Positions 12,301 to 24,696 of a DNA stretch of 64,000 nt are shown here, in pieces. Position numbers and translations under genes: made by a program. The notes under the pieces are model-generated. The model ran no database searches. It was not told the origin of the DNA and was given only the letters and a program-made list of their open reading frames with translations. Positions within the stretch are counted from its first letter, which is position 1, and each line of letters starts with the position of its first letter. This DNA comes from Formicarius rufipectus (taxonomy: Eukaryota; Chordata; Aves; Passeriformes; Formicariidae), in NCBI GenBank assembly GCA_013399695.1, contig VXAU01003167.1, positions 838,729 to 902,728 on the forward strand. The letters run 5' to 3'.

Positions 12301-15300
12301 CCTCTTTAGTTTACTGGCTATTATGTAGGACAAATGTTCCATGTCCAAAAGATAATTTCAAAACTAAAAGGAGAGTTGTTTACTTACAGTAGTCTGCAAA
12401 AACACAGGAAGGACTTATTGTTTTTAAGAAGAGCCAACAGCAAATAAAAATGTCACCAATATAAAAATAAACTTACGCAAGACTGCATACAAAAAAAAAA
12501 TTACCAGAATACATTCTTTCTTGGACATTCGTAGTCAAATTACGTCATGCACTTAAGTCCTCTTTTCCCCACTTGGAATCAAGGCAAAAATTCAGTGTCA
12601 GAGTAGAACTAGTTTTTGAAGGCCTAATTCAAGGCTACCTTGTGACAATAGGTCTGTTTTTGTGCTTTCAGTATAGATGCTTGTGCCATATTATTTCTAC
12701 AAACCAGTATAACTTTCTTCCTTGACACCTAATATAAAGCAGAGTGTTGAGTAACTTCTGTAACACCAAAATCCCCCAAAGTGTGATTGGTCAGAGGAGT
12801 CACAACCTATAAATAGAACCAGCTGTACACATGATATGTTTTTTGTTCCTGATTCAGAGGGGGAAATCCCAGCAAACTTGCTGGAGTTCTGTGTAGGTGG
12901 ATTCCACACGCTCTCATCAGGCTCTGCTTGAAGCTGGGGTTTGCTAATGGTGAAGTTGGGCAAGAATAGTGGCACATAGGTATAGGTAGTATAGAGAAGC
13001 AAGTTTCTATGCCACTGGAATTTGCTGCCCTTTTCTTTAGTGAAAATGTTGTTAACTCCTCTTATGTAGCTGTTCTGGTAGGATGCAATTATACAGACAA
13101 AATCTGCTTGTAAGGGGTCTAGAGCAGTGACTTTTCCAGCTTTTCCAGTGAGCAGGAAAACTCCTGGTATGGAGTGGACCCCTGGATCATAAGCTGATTA
13201 GCTTTCCCTAATAATCTTTAAACAGTCGCAGATCAGGGATAATGCTGCAGATCATAGAGCCATTTCTTTTCTGAATTTTTGCACTGTATTCCACAGAGCA
13301 TCAATTCACTGGCCCTTCTCATCTGATCCCTCACAAGATAATAACCAGCCTGCCTCAAATAAAGCAGAGGCAATTTGCATCACAGCAATTATTTCTTAAT
13401 GATAATTTTCCCAACAGAATTGACCTCTTTGCAAGAGAATGACACAGAAATGTGTAAGTCAAGTAGATCTCACACATTCTCACAAAATTCCCTTCTGCTA
13501 CATTACCTTACAGGCAAAATTCCCCATTGGCTTCACAGTGGATTTATGAATGTGTTATGCCATACTTTTTGAAACATAAAGAAGGTGGGCGCAACAGGAG
13601 GGATGCGGAAGCAGGTCCTGAAAAGTGGATTTCTCTGTGAATTGTTATAGTTGCATGAAAGTATATAGATGTAAGGAACCATGGTTTCCTTGAGATGGGA
13701 GATGTCCTTGTTTGGTTCAGCATGGGTATAGGGAAAGCCTGATAATAGAAATATGGCTTTGTATGCTTTGAATTAAAGAGTTTACATTTTTCAATTAAGA
13801 AAATGTGCAGAAATTATATAAATGTAATAAGTTTTAAAGTAAACTGCAGCATTGTTGCTGTCAGTTCAGTTTTCTCTGTGGTTAAAATCTCTGTCTTGTA
13901 GTTTGGCAGGATAAATCCTTAATCAGTCGCCTGAGGTAACCCCTTGTAAAAGAAGTGGATAGTTTCAATGTACAACAACCTTTGTAGAATATCTGGAGCT
14001 GTTCTGGCATGTTAGTGGTCATGATGTTCTCTCCTGGTTCATCACAAAATGCCATTTAATGGGTTTCCTATAGGGAAGATAACGTGGAGGCATTTATTTT
14101 ATGAAGTAGCCACAAGCAACTAGTTTTTCTGTGTGTAGCAGACTGTTCTCAGATATAAAAAGCAAAAATATTGAAAGATAATTGGTAATTTCCCATGTTC
14201 CTCAAATAGCCTAGTCAGAAAGTCACCAGAATTTTCTGCAAAATTTCTGCGACTGAGAGAATACACAAATATTTCTTTCATTGTGCTGTGCATGAAAAAA
14301 TAACTGAACTACAAAAGCAAAAATACATCTCGTTCGAATGAGCTCTTTTATCTACCCCACTGTTTCCAAGGTTATATGTATGCTTGATGAATGAAGAAAG
14401 AGCAACGTAGTGCCACATAAGGCTTATAGACCACCATGTTTTTCCTGTGTTGGTACAGATTTATAATAAAGTCAGCAGGTTCAGGAAGCTTTTTGCACTG
14501 CCACAGATGCTGATGGGGAAAGGCAAGGCAGAGCAAGGGAGGGAAGGACCTGTGATGGTTGAAGCTGGATAAGGAGGAAGGATTGTGTCAATCTAGGAAG
14601 GGCAAGTGGGAAGGCAATGACAGAGGCTGTAATGGGAGAAGAAAAGAGATAGAGGAGGGCTGAGAAAAGAGTGTAATAATTTGTGTGGGGTGGCAGGAAA
14701 TGAAGGAGGAACAGATGGGAGAATGTAAATGAGAGAGAAGACAGCAGCACTAGTCAGGCTCAGCCTGCAGAGAGATTGAAGCTGACACCTATGTTTAATA
14801 TAATCCTCTATTTGACTCTTGCTTTGAGAACAGGGGTATCTGGGATATGAGTTATGGAATGATTTGCAATGTGTCTTTTCTATGTGACAAGTGACATCTC
14901 TTCTGCAGCAGCTGGTTTGAGCCATCCAGCCCAGACAGAACGAGTTGTGCAAATCGGTGAGAAATGAAGGAACTACTCCTCCTCTCTGTCTCACACCCTC
15001 TCTCTGGATCATCTAGTCAAAGAATTGGCATCCTGTGGAGGGCTTCAGCATCTTACCAAGAATACCTAGGAAGCAGAAGGACACTGGAACCATAAATCTA
15101 AAAGTCTTGCAAAACAAAATCTGTGATGATATACATAAAATTGATTCTCTACACAGAGCTCTAGAAACTGAAATTCACCATTTTGTCTTCTGTGAGAGAA
15201 AATACATATCACTTTAAAAATTCTGGAGAAAGGATTTATTAAATTCTTTGAGATGAATGCCGAATGAACTAATGACTTAATCACCATTCTCATTGCATTG

Positions 15301-15329
15301 TATATTTTTCATAGGTAGTTCATGTATAT
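9361..15329. other. unassigned non-coding stretch
   Basis: About 6 kb without a recognised gene. It holds T tracts at 9568-9580 and 9738-9771, a purine-rich block around 14500-14760 (GGGAAGG/GAGGAAG repeats), and otherwise unique AT-rich DNA. The longest frame (139 codons, 14593-15012 minus) is Ser/Pro/Leu-rich and has no visible domain. Confidence 0.45.
9738..9771. repeat. poly(T) tract interrupted by an N
   Basis: Fourteen T, an ambiguous base at 9752, then nineteen T. It could be the poly(A) tail of a minus-strand retrocopy whose body would lie to the right, but I recognise nothing in 9772-9900. The N suggests uncertainty in homopolymer length in the assembly. Confidence 0.85.
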
Positions 15330-15341
15330 ATTGGTGCTACA
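15330..15341 (+). repeat. target-site duplication, left copy
   Basis: ATTGGTGCTACA, identical to 15753-15764 on the other side of the SINE. The last few bases overlap the first bases of the tRNA-Gly head (ACATTGG), so the exact junction is ambiguous by up to three bases. Confidence 0.9.
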
Positions 15342-15409
15342 TTGGTGGTTCAGTGGTAGAATTCTTGCCTGCCACACAGGGGACCTGGGTTCGATTCCCA
15401 GCCAATGCA
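15339..15409 (+). tRNA. tRNA-Gly(GCC)-like SINE head, not a functional gene
   Basis: A 71-base cloverleaf-compatible sequence nearly identical to vertebrate tRNA-Gly(GCC). It has the acceptor strand ACATTGG (expected GCATTGG), A box TGGTTCAGTGG at 15346-15356, anticodon loop CTGCCAC with GCC at 15371-15373, B box GGTTCGATTCC at 15388-15398, and 3' acceptor CCAATGC plus A. Defects are an A at position 1, a mismatch at the base of the anticodon loop (C31-A39), and C/G changes in the variable/T region. The A and B boxes are intact, so it could still recruit RNA polymerase III. It is the 5' promoter head of the SINE at 15342-15752, because it is flanked by the SINE body and a target-site duplication. 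A genomic tRNA finder would probably flag it as a gene or pseudogene. Confidence 0.88.
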
Positions 15410-15752
15410 ACACTCGCCTCAGGCAGGATGGGCTCGTCAGCCGCCCGGCAGCCATCCTAGGAGAAGGACAGCTCTAACTCCAAACCTGGGCAGATGGAGC
15501 TCGCTCAGCCCTGTCAGGCCATCCATCTAAGAGGAGGATACTCTAACCAAACCTACATCCTGAGGACCTCGCTGTCACTGTCCAAGCTTGCTAGGCTCTG
15601 GCAGATGAACCTCAGGAGTAAAGGGTGGGGCCAGTTCTGCACACGCTGTGCCTCACCTAAAAAATCCACTGTGCAGGCTTGAAGGATTCACCCACTTTGC
15701 GTGGGTAAAAACCCTCCCAAATCTTCGTTCCTGAAGTCTAGCCATGATGATG
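15342..15752 (+). mobile_element. tRNA-Gly-headed SINE with RTE-like 3' end
   Basis: A full-length, non-autonomous retrotransposon of about 411 bases bounded by a perfect 12-base target-site duplication. In order it has a tRNA-Gly(GCC) head (to 15409), a unique middle (15410-15555), a body shared with the SINE at 61360-61523 (from about 15556, reading CTCGCTGTCACTGTCC and AACCTCAGGAGTAAAGGG), a 3' hairpin CTTC-GAAG (15723-15736), and a tail (ATG)3 at 15744-15752. A segment of about 33 bases at 15681-15715, with the stem ACCCAC/GTGGGT, is absent from the other copy. Short tandem tails other than poly(A) and a pre-tail hairpin are features of RTE/CR1/L2-type 3' ends. The unit TTCGTTC...GAAGTCTAGCC before (ATG)n suggests an RTE-clade partner, possibly AviRTE. 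That name is from memory and unverified. The perfect duplication points to a fairly recent insertion. Confidence 0.88.
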
Positions 15753-15764
15753 ATTGGTGCTACA
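15753..15764 (+). repeat. target-site duplication, right copy
   Basis: ATTGGTGCTACA, identical over 12 bases to 15330-15341. It directly follows the (ATG)3 tail and fixes the 3' end of the SINE. Confidence 0.9.
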
Positions 15765-18700
15765 GTAAACTATGTACATGATTCCCAATTTTTAGTGTTA
15801 TAGCTTGATTCTCCTTCTGTAAAACTTTTAGACCACTGAAGTAGATTTCAGTACAGTCAAAACCAGCTTAATAAGCTAAGAACTGAGCACTTTTTTCTCC
15901 ATACTAAAAGGTTATAGTTCTTGGACACCAGTGTCAAAAGTTGCATGAGGTATAGTATCTTAAAATACACAACATACCTGTCTCTTGAACCGGTATAACA
16001 GAAATACTGTGCTTTCTCAAAGCAATTATACAAAGTGAGTCTTGCCCTGTTTTGAACTTTGAGTCAAAGGACATAAATATTTTGAAAGGAGTTATTGGCT
16101 TACTAATGTGACTCCAGCTGAGACTTTAAACATCAAAGAGACATGTAGATGGAGATCAGTAAGAATTTATAAAGCCATATGACTTGGAACGTGTCAGCTA
16201 GAGATGAAAAAAGAGACCAAAGTCCTGCGATCTTTACTTTCCCAGAGTAAGTTCCCTTTTCCTGGAAATGTTGAATTGTTATTCATGACAAAATAGTACC
16301 ATAAATGTTCATCTTCATATCTGTATAATATCAAATTATGGTCACAGAGAGATGAGTCATTGACAATTTTTTTCTTGTTATGTAAAGTTTAGAAAGAACT
16401 GTTTGGCCCTTTTCAGCTATCAACAAAATTTCCATGGTACTGCAGTTATTAGGCATTGCCCTTATTGAGACAGCAAGGTCAGGCACAATAAATAAGGATG
16501 AGACACCAGCAGGTAAATGAGCATCCTTAATCAGAGATGTGGGAGAAAGTTTAGTACACACTTTCTCTTGCTGAGGAGAAGGGGAAGGGATGTAGTGTGA
16601 AAGGAGCAGCTTCATGAGGAGACACAATTTGGTCTTTCACTGGATGGTAGTAGCAGTAACTACTGTGTGTCCTTTCTGCAAAAAGAATCTTCTGAAGTAT
16701 CTTCACCTTTTGTGTGTGCTCACAAAGGATTTGAGCTTTTTTTTTCTATTTAGAGTAGCAAATCTTGATTGCACTCCACCTGACTCTGTTTGTTCTAATG
16801 ATGTAGAATTGCATGTTACCTTTCACTGACAAAAAGCCAAGTGTAGGAAGACACTGCATTATATTCTGGTGTCATCTGTTGGTGCCTGTATGAAGGAAGA
16901 GGCAGCAGAAAAGGAAACTCTTCCATCACATGCAGTTTATTTCATCTGTAGTTAAACTTGGCAGTGAGAGGTTTTATAGCTTACTTTTAGGCTTTTAAGG
17001 TCAATTATACCTCACATTGGCAAAAGAGCTTGTACTCCCCTCCCTCCCCTCCCTTTTTTTTTTTTCCTAGCAAAGGATTACATAATTTTATCTTTTACCT
17101 TAAAAATTGCCAGACCTGGACCTTTACTTTGGCACAGCTTATGTCTGCAATACAGCCAATTCCAGAGGTGCCAGTGTCAGCCTTCTCAAAATACAGAAAT
17201 GCATCATACTAGGAAACCTATGGTGAGGATCAGTCTGATTTCTTCAGTGGGGAAATCTGTAAGCAACCAAGCTTGTGAATGTGCCCATGTGCCATCTGAG
17301 CTTCACAGTAGGATTTTCTGAGCAATTTCTTTTTAACTCCCTCGTATTCTTTCAAAAGTGAAAGTAATGGTCTATATACAGTCATCTTAACAAGTCTCAA
17401 TTTGAATTTTCAAGAGTGAGAACGCAAGCAGGATGTCTCAGAAATAAAGTCATTGTTAGCATAAAAAGCACCAAAAATCTACCTACAGTAATTTCAGAGA
17501 GAAAGAAAAAAAAAAGTTTAGATTATTCTTGTGAAGTCTCAAATCCTGATTTGACCATCTATTAGTTTCCTAACTCTTGGGCAATTTCTTAGCCTCCACT
17601 TGTAAAAAGAGCACATATGTAAATTCCTATTCAAGAAAACATGGATTTTGTTCCACTGAAGTTCCAAATGCTTTGAAAAGACCAGGGTTAAGTTCCTTGA
17701 CAGACTTTCTCCCAGCTGTCAAAAAGAGCTTGTCATTTAGGTCAGATAGGCCACATGTATCTCAGGTTGGCAACCTCCTTCAGTTATGAAGGTAGTGTGA
17801 AAACTGTCACCCTCACTTTTGAAACCTTTCTTTACCATTTGGAAACCTAGAGGATCACCCAGTGGATCATCACAAGGAGACCATTTGGATCACAGAGTCA
17901 ACTGAGAATTAGAGGGGGGGAAGCTATACTGTACATACATCTATGTAAGAATAATTAAACCTTAGCCATACTTAATCAATGCCTTAACATTTGCTGTTAA
18001 TCCAAAGAGTTCATCAAAAATCTTTTTCTCAAATGAGTTAGACTTCAAAAAGTTTTTCATAGTCTGCTTCTGATATCAATCATGGTTACTGATGAGCAAC
18101 ATAAACTGGCCTTATATTCTTCGTGGCGATATTTGCTTAGTATGGTATGAATGAGCCTGAGAAGAATTCTCCAGTGTACTTCAGCTTCTGATCTGGGCTG
18201 AAAGCTAAACACTTGAAAGAAAGTCTAAAACACAGATCTAGTACAATAGGGCTTCTGCCTCTGTTTTAAATTTTGTTTTATTTCTAGTACTTCCCCTTTA
18301 ACCCTTCTTTTCCATATTTAGATTTTGCTCTACCATGCCAGCAGCTATTTACTGGACGAGAATCAGGAAGATACACTGAGTATAGCACTCCCATACCAGC
18401 ACTCCACAAGAACTTCCCTGGATGATGTTTCTGTCCAACATGCATAGCCTGGTCGTGTAGGAACAGCTGTTTCTGTGTGTCTTGTTTCTTACTGATGGCA
18501 GCACTGTAGCCACCATAATTGGGTGATACATATTCACTTTATAATTACTAGATTGTCCTTTTCTCACTTTGCAGTTAGGCTTCATTGTTGTGGTCATGGA
18601 GCAAAAAAAGGTTTCTTGTGAGAGATGGCATTACAATTTTTGAGGCTAGTTTTTTTCCTGGTATCTGTCAAATTTTATTTGCCAAAGAGTTGCAGAATTG

Positions 18701-21700
18701 GAAGAGTTAACCAGAAAAGTTTTAAAATAGTGCTTTATGAGCATGGATGAAATAGAACTTACAAAATTAATGAATCTACTGAACTCTCTGACACCTGAGA
18801 AGCTTCCTACACTGTACTTCCTCCTAATATTATTTATGTTCCTTTAAAAATAATTCTCCTACTTGCATTAATTCCTGCCTTTGTCAGTCATTTAATTTCC
18901 TTCAGACTTCATTACTTTCAGTGAAAATGGAAGAAAGAATATTTGTTAGTGTTTCTTCCTCCTTCTTTGTTCTAATGTTTTGGTAATCTGTTTTCATCTG
19001 GGAACTGAAAGATGAAGAGATTACAAAATTTTCATCTGGGAGTGTTCTCTATTTGACCACTTTTTATTATCAAATTACACTTTTCCTCTCTCAGCTAATA
19101 TTTGCTGTTTGTTATTCATATCTACTGGCGCTGCTAGAACCCTGGGGTTTTCTTTTATAGGTGGAAAGTATAACTTCTGTGAGTAACAGTCTTAATCAAT
19201 ATACTTGTCCCTTTCTTTTCCCCCTCTTTCTCACATAATTTTGTTCGATTGGAGAATTGATTTTTAGCACTACATGGTAGATCTCCCCACTCACTGTCCC
19301 CCACCTTGACATTTACACAGATCTGAAACTGCATTTTGGCTTCTACTCAAGCTATTCCTTGTGATTTCCTTCCTGTCTCTGTTTCTTGCTTTTGTTTTGT
19401 ACAAGGAAGCCTTCTGTTGGTGCGCGTACAAACACCTCTCTTTCTGTAGTCTTTGCAAATGCCTATTCCCATTCCTTTAGCTGAGGTCTGCTGTAATACA
19501 TGCCTACTACTGAGTTCTTCCTCACTTTCATCCAACACTTTTACTGTCTTCTTTTATTGCTGTACATTTGAGTGTAGATGTTTTATAATAAAATCCCAAT
19601 GCACCATTTCTTAGGCTGTTTTATGCTCATGTTCCCACTGGTTCCCCCTCTGTCACGGGGGATGGGAAGCCATCTACTCAAGAAAATTGCTGCTGAGTGC
19701 AGTTAAAATGCTAGGATCAGGTCTCCTAGTTACACCTTCAAAGGTGGGATCATGCAGAGATCCAATCTCTTTCATTTAGGGAAGCAATTCTCCCTTACTT
19801 GTTCTTTCTTATGTGTGCTGAACCACCTGGCCATGGTAGTTTGGATTCCATCTATAGCATATATTAATTTGTTCCCTTATTTTTCATTGGTGTTTTCTCT
19901 ATTTACATATGAGTACAGTTCAAATGTCCAGTGGTTTGTTTTATCACTGGGCTGAAAAAAAAGAGGGAGATGAGAACATAATCATGTTTCTCTGAATTAG
20001 AATAACATCCTCTCCAGCTAACCGTAGTAGGAAATACTTTCCCAGTTTCATATTTCCAATCCTTTTTTAACTCCTTCATTTGACTGTGCATTTTTCCATC
20101 TGTGCAGTATTTTCCCCTCCCATTCCCCAATTCTTAACAGATGGATTTTTTTTTTTATCCTATGGTATTTTTCCACCTCTACCTCAATGACCTCTATCAA
20201 TTCTGATTCCCTTAATTTTACACCTCCGTTATATAAAATTAATATACTTCAAGCTAAGTTACTTCATCTTCTGGTTTGGCTCTATCCTCATGATGATAAC
20301 ACCTGTTTAAAGTCACTTTTCTAATAGGACATCTGGTAGCCTCAAACCTAGCCAAAGAATCTATGTTATGAGACTCTGTAGGAGGAAGCTTCTATTTTTT
20401 TATTTTTTTTTACCTCATTAGTGCAGCACAGCAAAGGTCATGCCATACACTGGTTGAATTTTAATGGTGTTAAAAAATTAAACTTTGGATGTAGCTGAGA
20501 ATCTAGCAAGCTAGCAGTAACTAGTGAAATGGGGATTTTACATCCAATTTGAGTGTGCTTTTCCGCTCAGGTCTTCCTGCTGAAGGCAGTTCAGCTTCAC
20601 AAAGAAACTGAAACTTAATAAATCTTGGTTTCCAGTCATCAGAGAATGAGTTCTGATGCAAGATATGCTCTAGCTAAAAATTTTCCTTTTGTATCTGAAG
20701 TTAGCTCCTGAAAGGAGCTGCCTCTGCAGAATAGTTCTCTGCTGCTTGTTGTTTTCTAAATATGGTGGTCTTAAACAACATTCAGTAAGGTTGTCAAATG
20801 AGGTATTTTTATATGGGGGAAGTATGTACTGATAGCTGTTTATTTTGGTTTCAGGTAATAGTACAGAACTGACTCTACAGTGCACATACATTTCCAAATA
20901 CCAGTTTATAAACTGTGCTGAAGTGTTACCATTGCCGCCTGATTTTTCATTGCTCATTAAATCCAAAACTTGCTTACACATGCATAAACATGGTTCCAAT
21001 GCTTACGAATAGATTCATGGGATGTATTTGTATATCAAGGGTAAAACACAGAGACAGATGCTGAAAATGTAGGTCTTCGGACGTACAGCAATGATTTACT
21101 GAATTCTCATTCATGGAAATGTAGGTAGTGCAAAGAATTTGAGTTTGACAGCAAAAATGTCATTTTGTGTTCAGTTGTTGTTGTTTTTTAACTTGTAATA
21201 ACTCCATAGTAGATATGTCAAGCATCTTGTAAAAATGTCCCAAAATGCTAACATATGTTTTGGTTTCTCTTGTGGTGTGTTTCTGCATGCCTCATTGGTT
21301 CCTCAAAGCTGAAAGTGCTGGTTTAATTAAGGCTTCGTTCAAGTCACAACTGACATTGAAAGACACCAATTTGGATCTCTTGTCCATGATAATGAAAAAG
21401 TCACTACAGGCATTATCAAAGGGTAACATCTTTAAATCTCCTATGTTTAAGCTACATAAATGTTTACAGTTATTCCTAGTATTTTCAGTAACTGCTGATA
21501 ATTCATTAACCAGACAGAGTAAGTTAACAAGTATCTTAAATAAAACACATCCAACCACAACCTTCCTATGACTCCTGAGTGACATTGCTACTTCTTGGAG
21601 TTTTGGACACCAAAGTATGAACACAAGTGTTATTACTGGTGCTGTGTGTGCCACAGTTGTAGTAAGAGTGAAAGATGGACAAGGGATTAGGAAGTCATTC

Positions 21701-24696
21701 TTTGATTTTTGCAGTTGACAATCTGTTTAGTTGTGATCTTCCTCTGCTCAGCATTTTTACTTAAGTACAAGGGAAAGGATAGAGAAGACTGCTTTATAAC
21801 AATGGGAGGAGTCAAGAGAAATGTTAATTTTTTTCTGGTAAAGAGAATATTTTAATAATCTGTTTAATTTTAGGGAACTTCAGAGGTTTCATTAGAAGTA
21901 TTTTTAATAACAGTAAAAGGGAAGTGGTTCTGAGTGTTCTGCTGTGAATATAAGAACTTTCTTCCAACCACAAACTCTTATTCGGTCTTTTCGTGGAATC
22001 TCTGCATCCCAAGCATGTGACCTTTGTAGCTGAAAGTGAGTGTGCAGCTACATTGTCTTTGAAAAATTTATTTGACTTCAGGCTACAGTGCTCAAAAACC
22101 AGGAGCTGCCAGCTCTGTGTAGCTGGGAACTCTGATTTCAAATTCAGAGGTCCTGTGTGCACACAAACACTCCACAACTGAAGCTGTGGAAAATACATGA
22201 ACTGATAGAAATAACTTTGTGCAAGTTTGCTCAGCAGTCTTTGCAATGTGCAACTGAGCCTCAGTAGCAGTCTTGAATTTCAGGCTAGCACTGAACATAC
22301 TTGTACTGTTGCAAGTTTGTCTGAATTCTCAGTGGAAAAAAATCAGGGCTCTCTTGCTTATTGGTCGCTGTATGTTCTTTTATATTGCAGTATAATTTGT
22401 TTGGATTTAAATAGCAATATTGTTTTCTGGATTTTAAGATAAATTATGTGCTTTGTGATACAGTAGTTACATTGGAGATCTGTATTCTTTTTGCATACCA
22501 AAAATTTTCATATGATTTCATTTATGTTTAGTATTAAACTGTATGGACATAAACACAATGTTCCAATTTAGTGTAAACAATTGGGGCCTTCATTTATGGA
22601 GGACTGTGAGAAAGTCTGACAAGAGAAGTTCAAGGGAAAGTGCATAAAATCAGCCCCGGAATCTCCCAACATATCTAAACTTGTCAGTAATTAAATTCAG
22701 AAACTACTGGAATCCTTTAGAAGTTGAGTAGCTGGGGGAATATTTAATTTTTCTCCCTTAGTGGATTGATTACTATGGTATTTCTGTTACATGTGAAGAA
22801 ATCAAGCCTCTATGTAAACCAGCCAAAATGCTCCAGGGCTTTCTTTGGAAAGAGACTTTTAGCTTTGTTAATAAGTAGTTTAAAAGATAGTGAGAGAGAG
22901 AGACAGAGACTATATGATGGCATAATGTTTAGGTTTTGGCATTGTAAATGGGAAGTCAAGTATCTGAATTTCTCCTTGCAGGGTAATGACAAGGAAAGCT
23001 TTAGTTGCTAAATACCTTTCACAGTTGTGCTCATGAAAGTTTGAGCCTGTCTTTCTCATTTCAACTCAAGGGGCAGGATGAAGGAAAGTGCTGAGTGTCT
23101 CTTAGTAACGAAAGACAACTCAAAGACTAGAAGGTTGCAAATATAGGTGAATTCACTTCCAAACGTAACTGGAAAGAAAGCTGTGTTCCTCATCTGGGTT
23201 ATCAGCAGCAGCTTTTCCCGAGCCCAGTTCTGGTCTGCAATAGTGCCTGAAGGAGAGCAAGGTCTATTGATACAAACCTTTGTTTTTTCCTTTTGTGCAA
23301 TCTATCATAATTACATACATAACTTTATTTCAGAAAGCTTTACCTCATTCTAGTTTTGATACAAGGTCAAGTGGAATGAATGCTAATGTAAACTATTGGA
23401 TATTAAAATTAAGCCTATCCTGAGCTTTGTCTTTTTCTCTAATTCTCTTCCTAATAATCACTCTTTTTATTTCTTGAATTCAAAATGCATTTTAAAGTGA
23501 AGTGCAAAACTGCTCGTCTATTTTTAACTTTTAATTTTTATAATATCTGTAGACCTGACTTTGCAGAATTAATGCCTTAATTGGACTGTAAAGGAAAAAT
23601 CTTGAACTCTAAACTCACTGACTGAATTCTAACATTGTCTTACTAAGGTATGAAAAAACTTAATGGTATCAGACAATTAAGCAAATGAGCAAGGAGGGTG
23701 GGGAAAGTGAGAAGTGTGAAGTGTCTGATCAGGATTAAAATATATGTATATGTAGCTGGTATTTTGCATAAAAGTTCTTGCTTTTTTTATGTTTTGACTT
23801 ATTTTATGGGAATTCTATTTTGAAGATGAGAGATTTTGGGAGGCAGTGTCAGACAACATCTGCTGTTTCCATTAGTGAACTGTAGTGATTCTGAACTGTA
23901 AAACTTTAAGAGTTAAAAAGTAAAGTTCTTGTAGTGATAATTGTTGCCATCTCCTAAAGGTTTACTGTTAATTTTTCAATATTTAATGTTCTACTTTTAA
24001 ACTTCAGTTCCTGGAATCAGATGAATAAATGAATTAATATTCCCATGTTAAAACTAAAAAGGAAAATTCAAATTTTCATAACTATGGAAAGAATCAAATA
24101 AATTAACTCCATTGGTATACAAACCAGAATGAGGGATCAAACACTTTGAAAACTGTAATATTTTAATATGTAATGCAAGATATTATTTAGTGGAATATGT
24201 ACTGCAATGAGCCAAAAAAAAAAAAAAAAGAAAATATCAGTTGAGACTTCTTTTCCCCCCTTTCCCACTTTTTCTCTTGGATTTTGATGTACCTCTGTTT
24301 TGATACACCTCTTTTCAGAGCCAGGGCTTTGCTATTTTGCTCTCCAACTAGAGCAGACAGTTTGAGTTATTTCTCACAGTGCTTCTGGAGGAAAGAATGC
24401 AGAGGAATGGGAAATATTCTAAAATCACAGCAAAGAAGATGAGAACAGCCTGCATTTAGCCTTTTTTACTTTTCCTGTATACTAACTTTGGACATAAGTC
24501 TCCTGCAATAAAGAGCTTTATATATTTTAGCTGCCAATTCCAAAAGGAAATGTTGTATTATGCAACCAATGGAATTTCACAGTAGGTATCTCTATACAAA
24601 TGAAACTCTTCTGAATTACTACAGTGTTCTAGGAGATACTTCTTTTAAAAAGATGCTGTTGCAGATTTCCTGGCTGTTCAGGTCCCCCATGTTTTA
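15765..24696. other. unassigned non-coding stretch
   Basis: About 9 kb of AT-rich DNA without a recognised gene or repeat family. It contains a polypyrimidine block at 17036-17069 and a 16-A run at 24214-24229. Open frames of 100-140 codons (for example 21824-22246 minus and 20670-20999 minus) are not supported by domains, splice context or codon pattern. Confidence 0.45.

Noticed and set aside
14593..15012. 139-codon open frame, minus strand
   Set aside because: Ser/Pro/Leu-rich product of a purine-rich (opposite strand pyrimidine-rich) block, with no domain.
15339..15409. Functional tRNA-Gly gene
   Set aside because: The sequence is embedded in a SINE with target-site duplication, has a mispaired acceptor first base and an anticodon-stem mismatch, and is followed by a SINE body rather than a T-run terminator.
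21824..22246. 140-codon open frame, minus strand
   Set aside because: No domain or homologue recognised and overlapping open frames on the plus strand. Consistent with chance.
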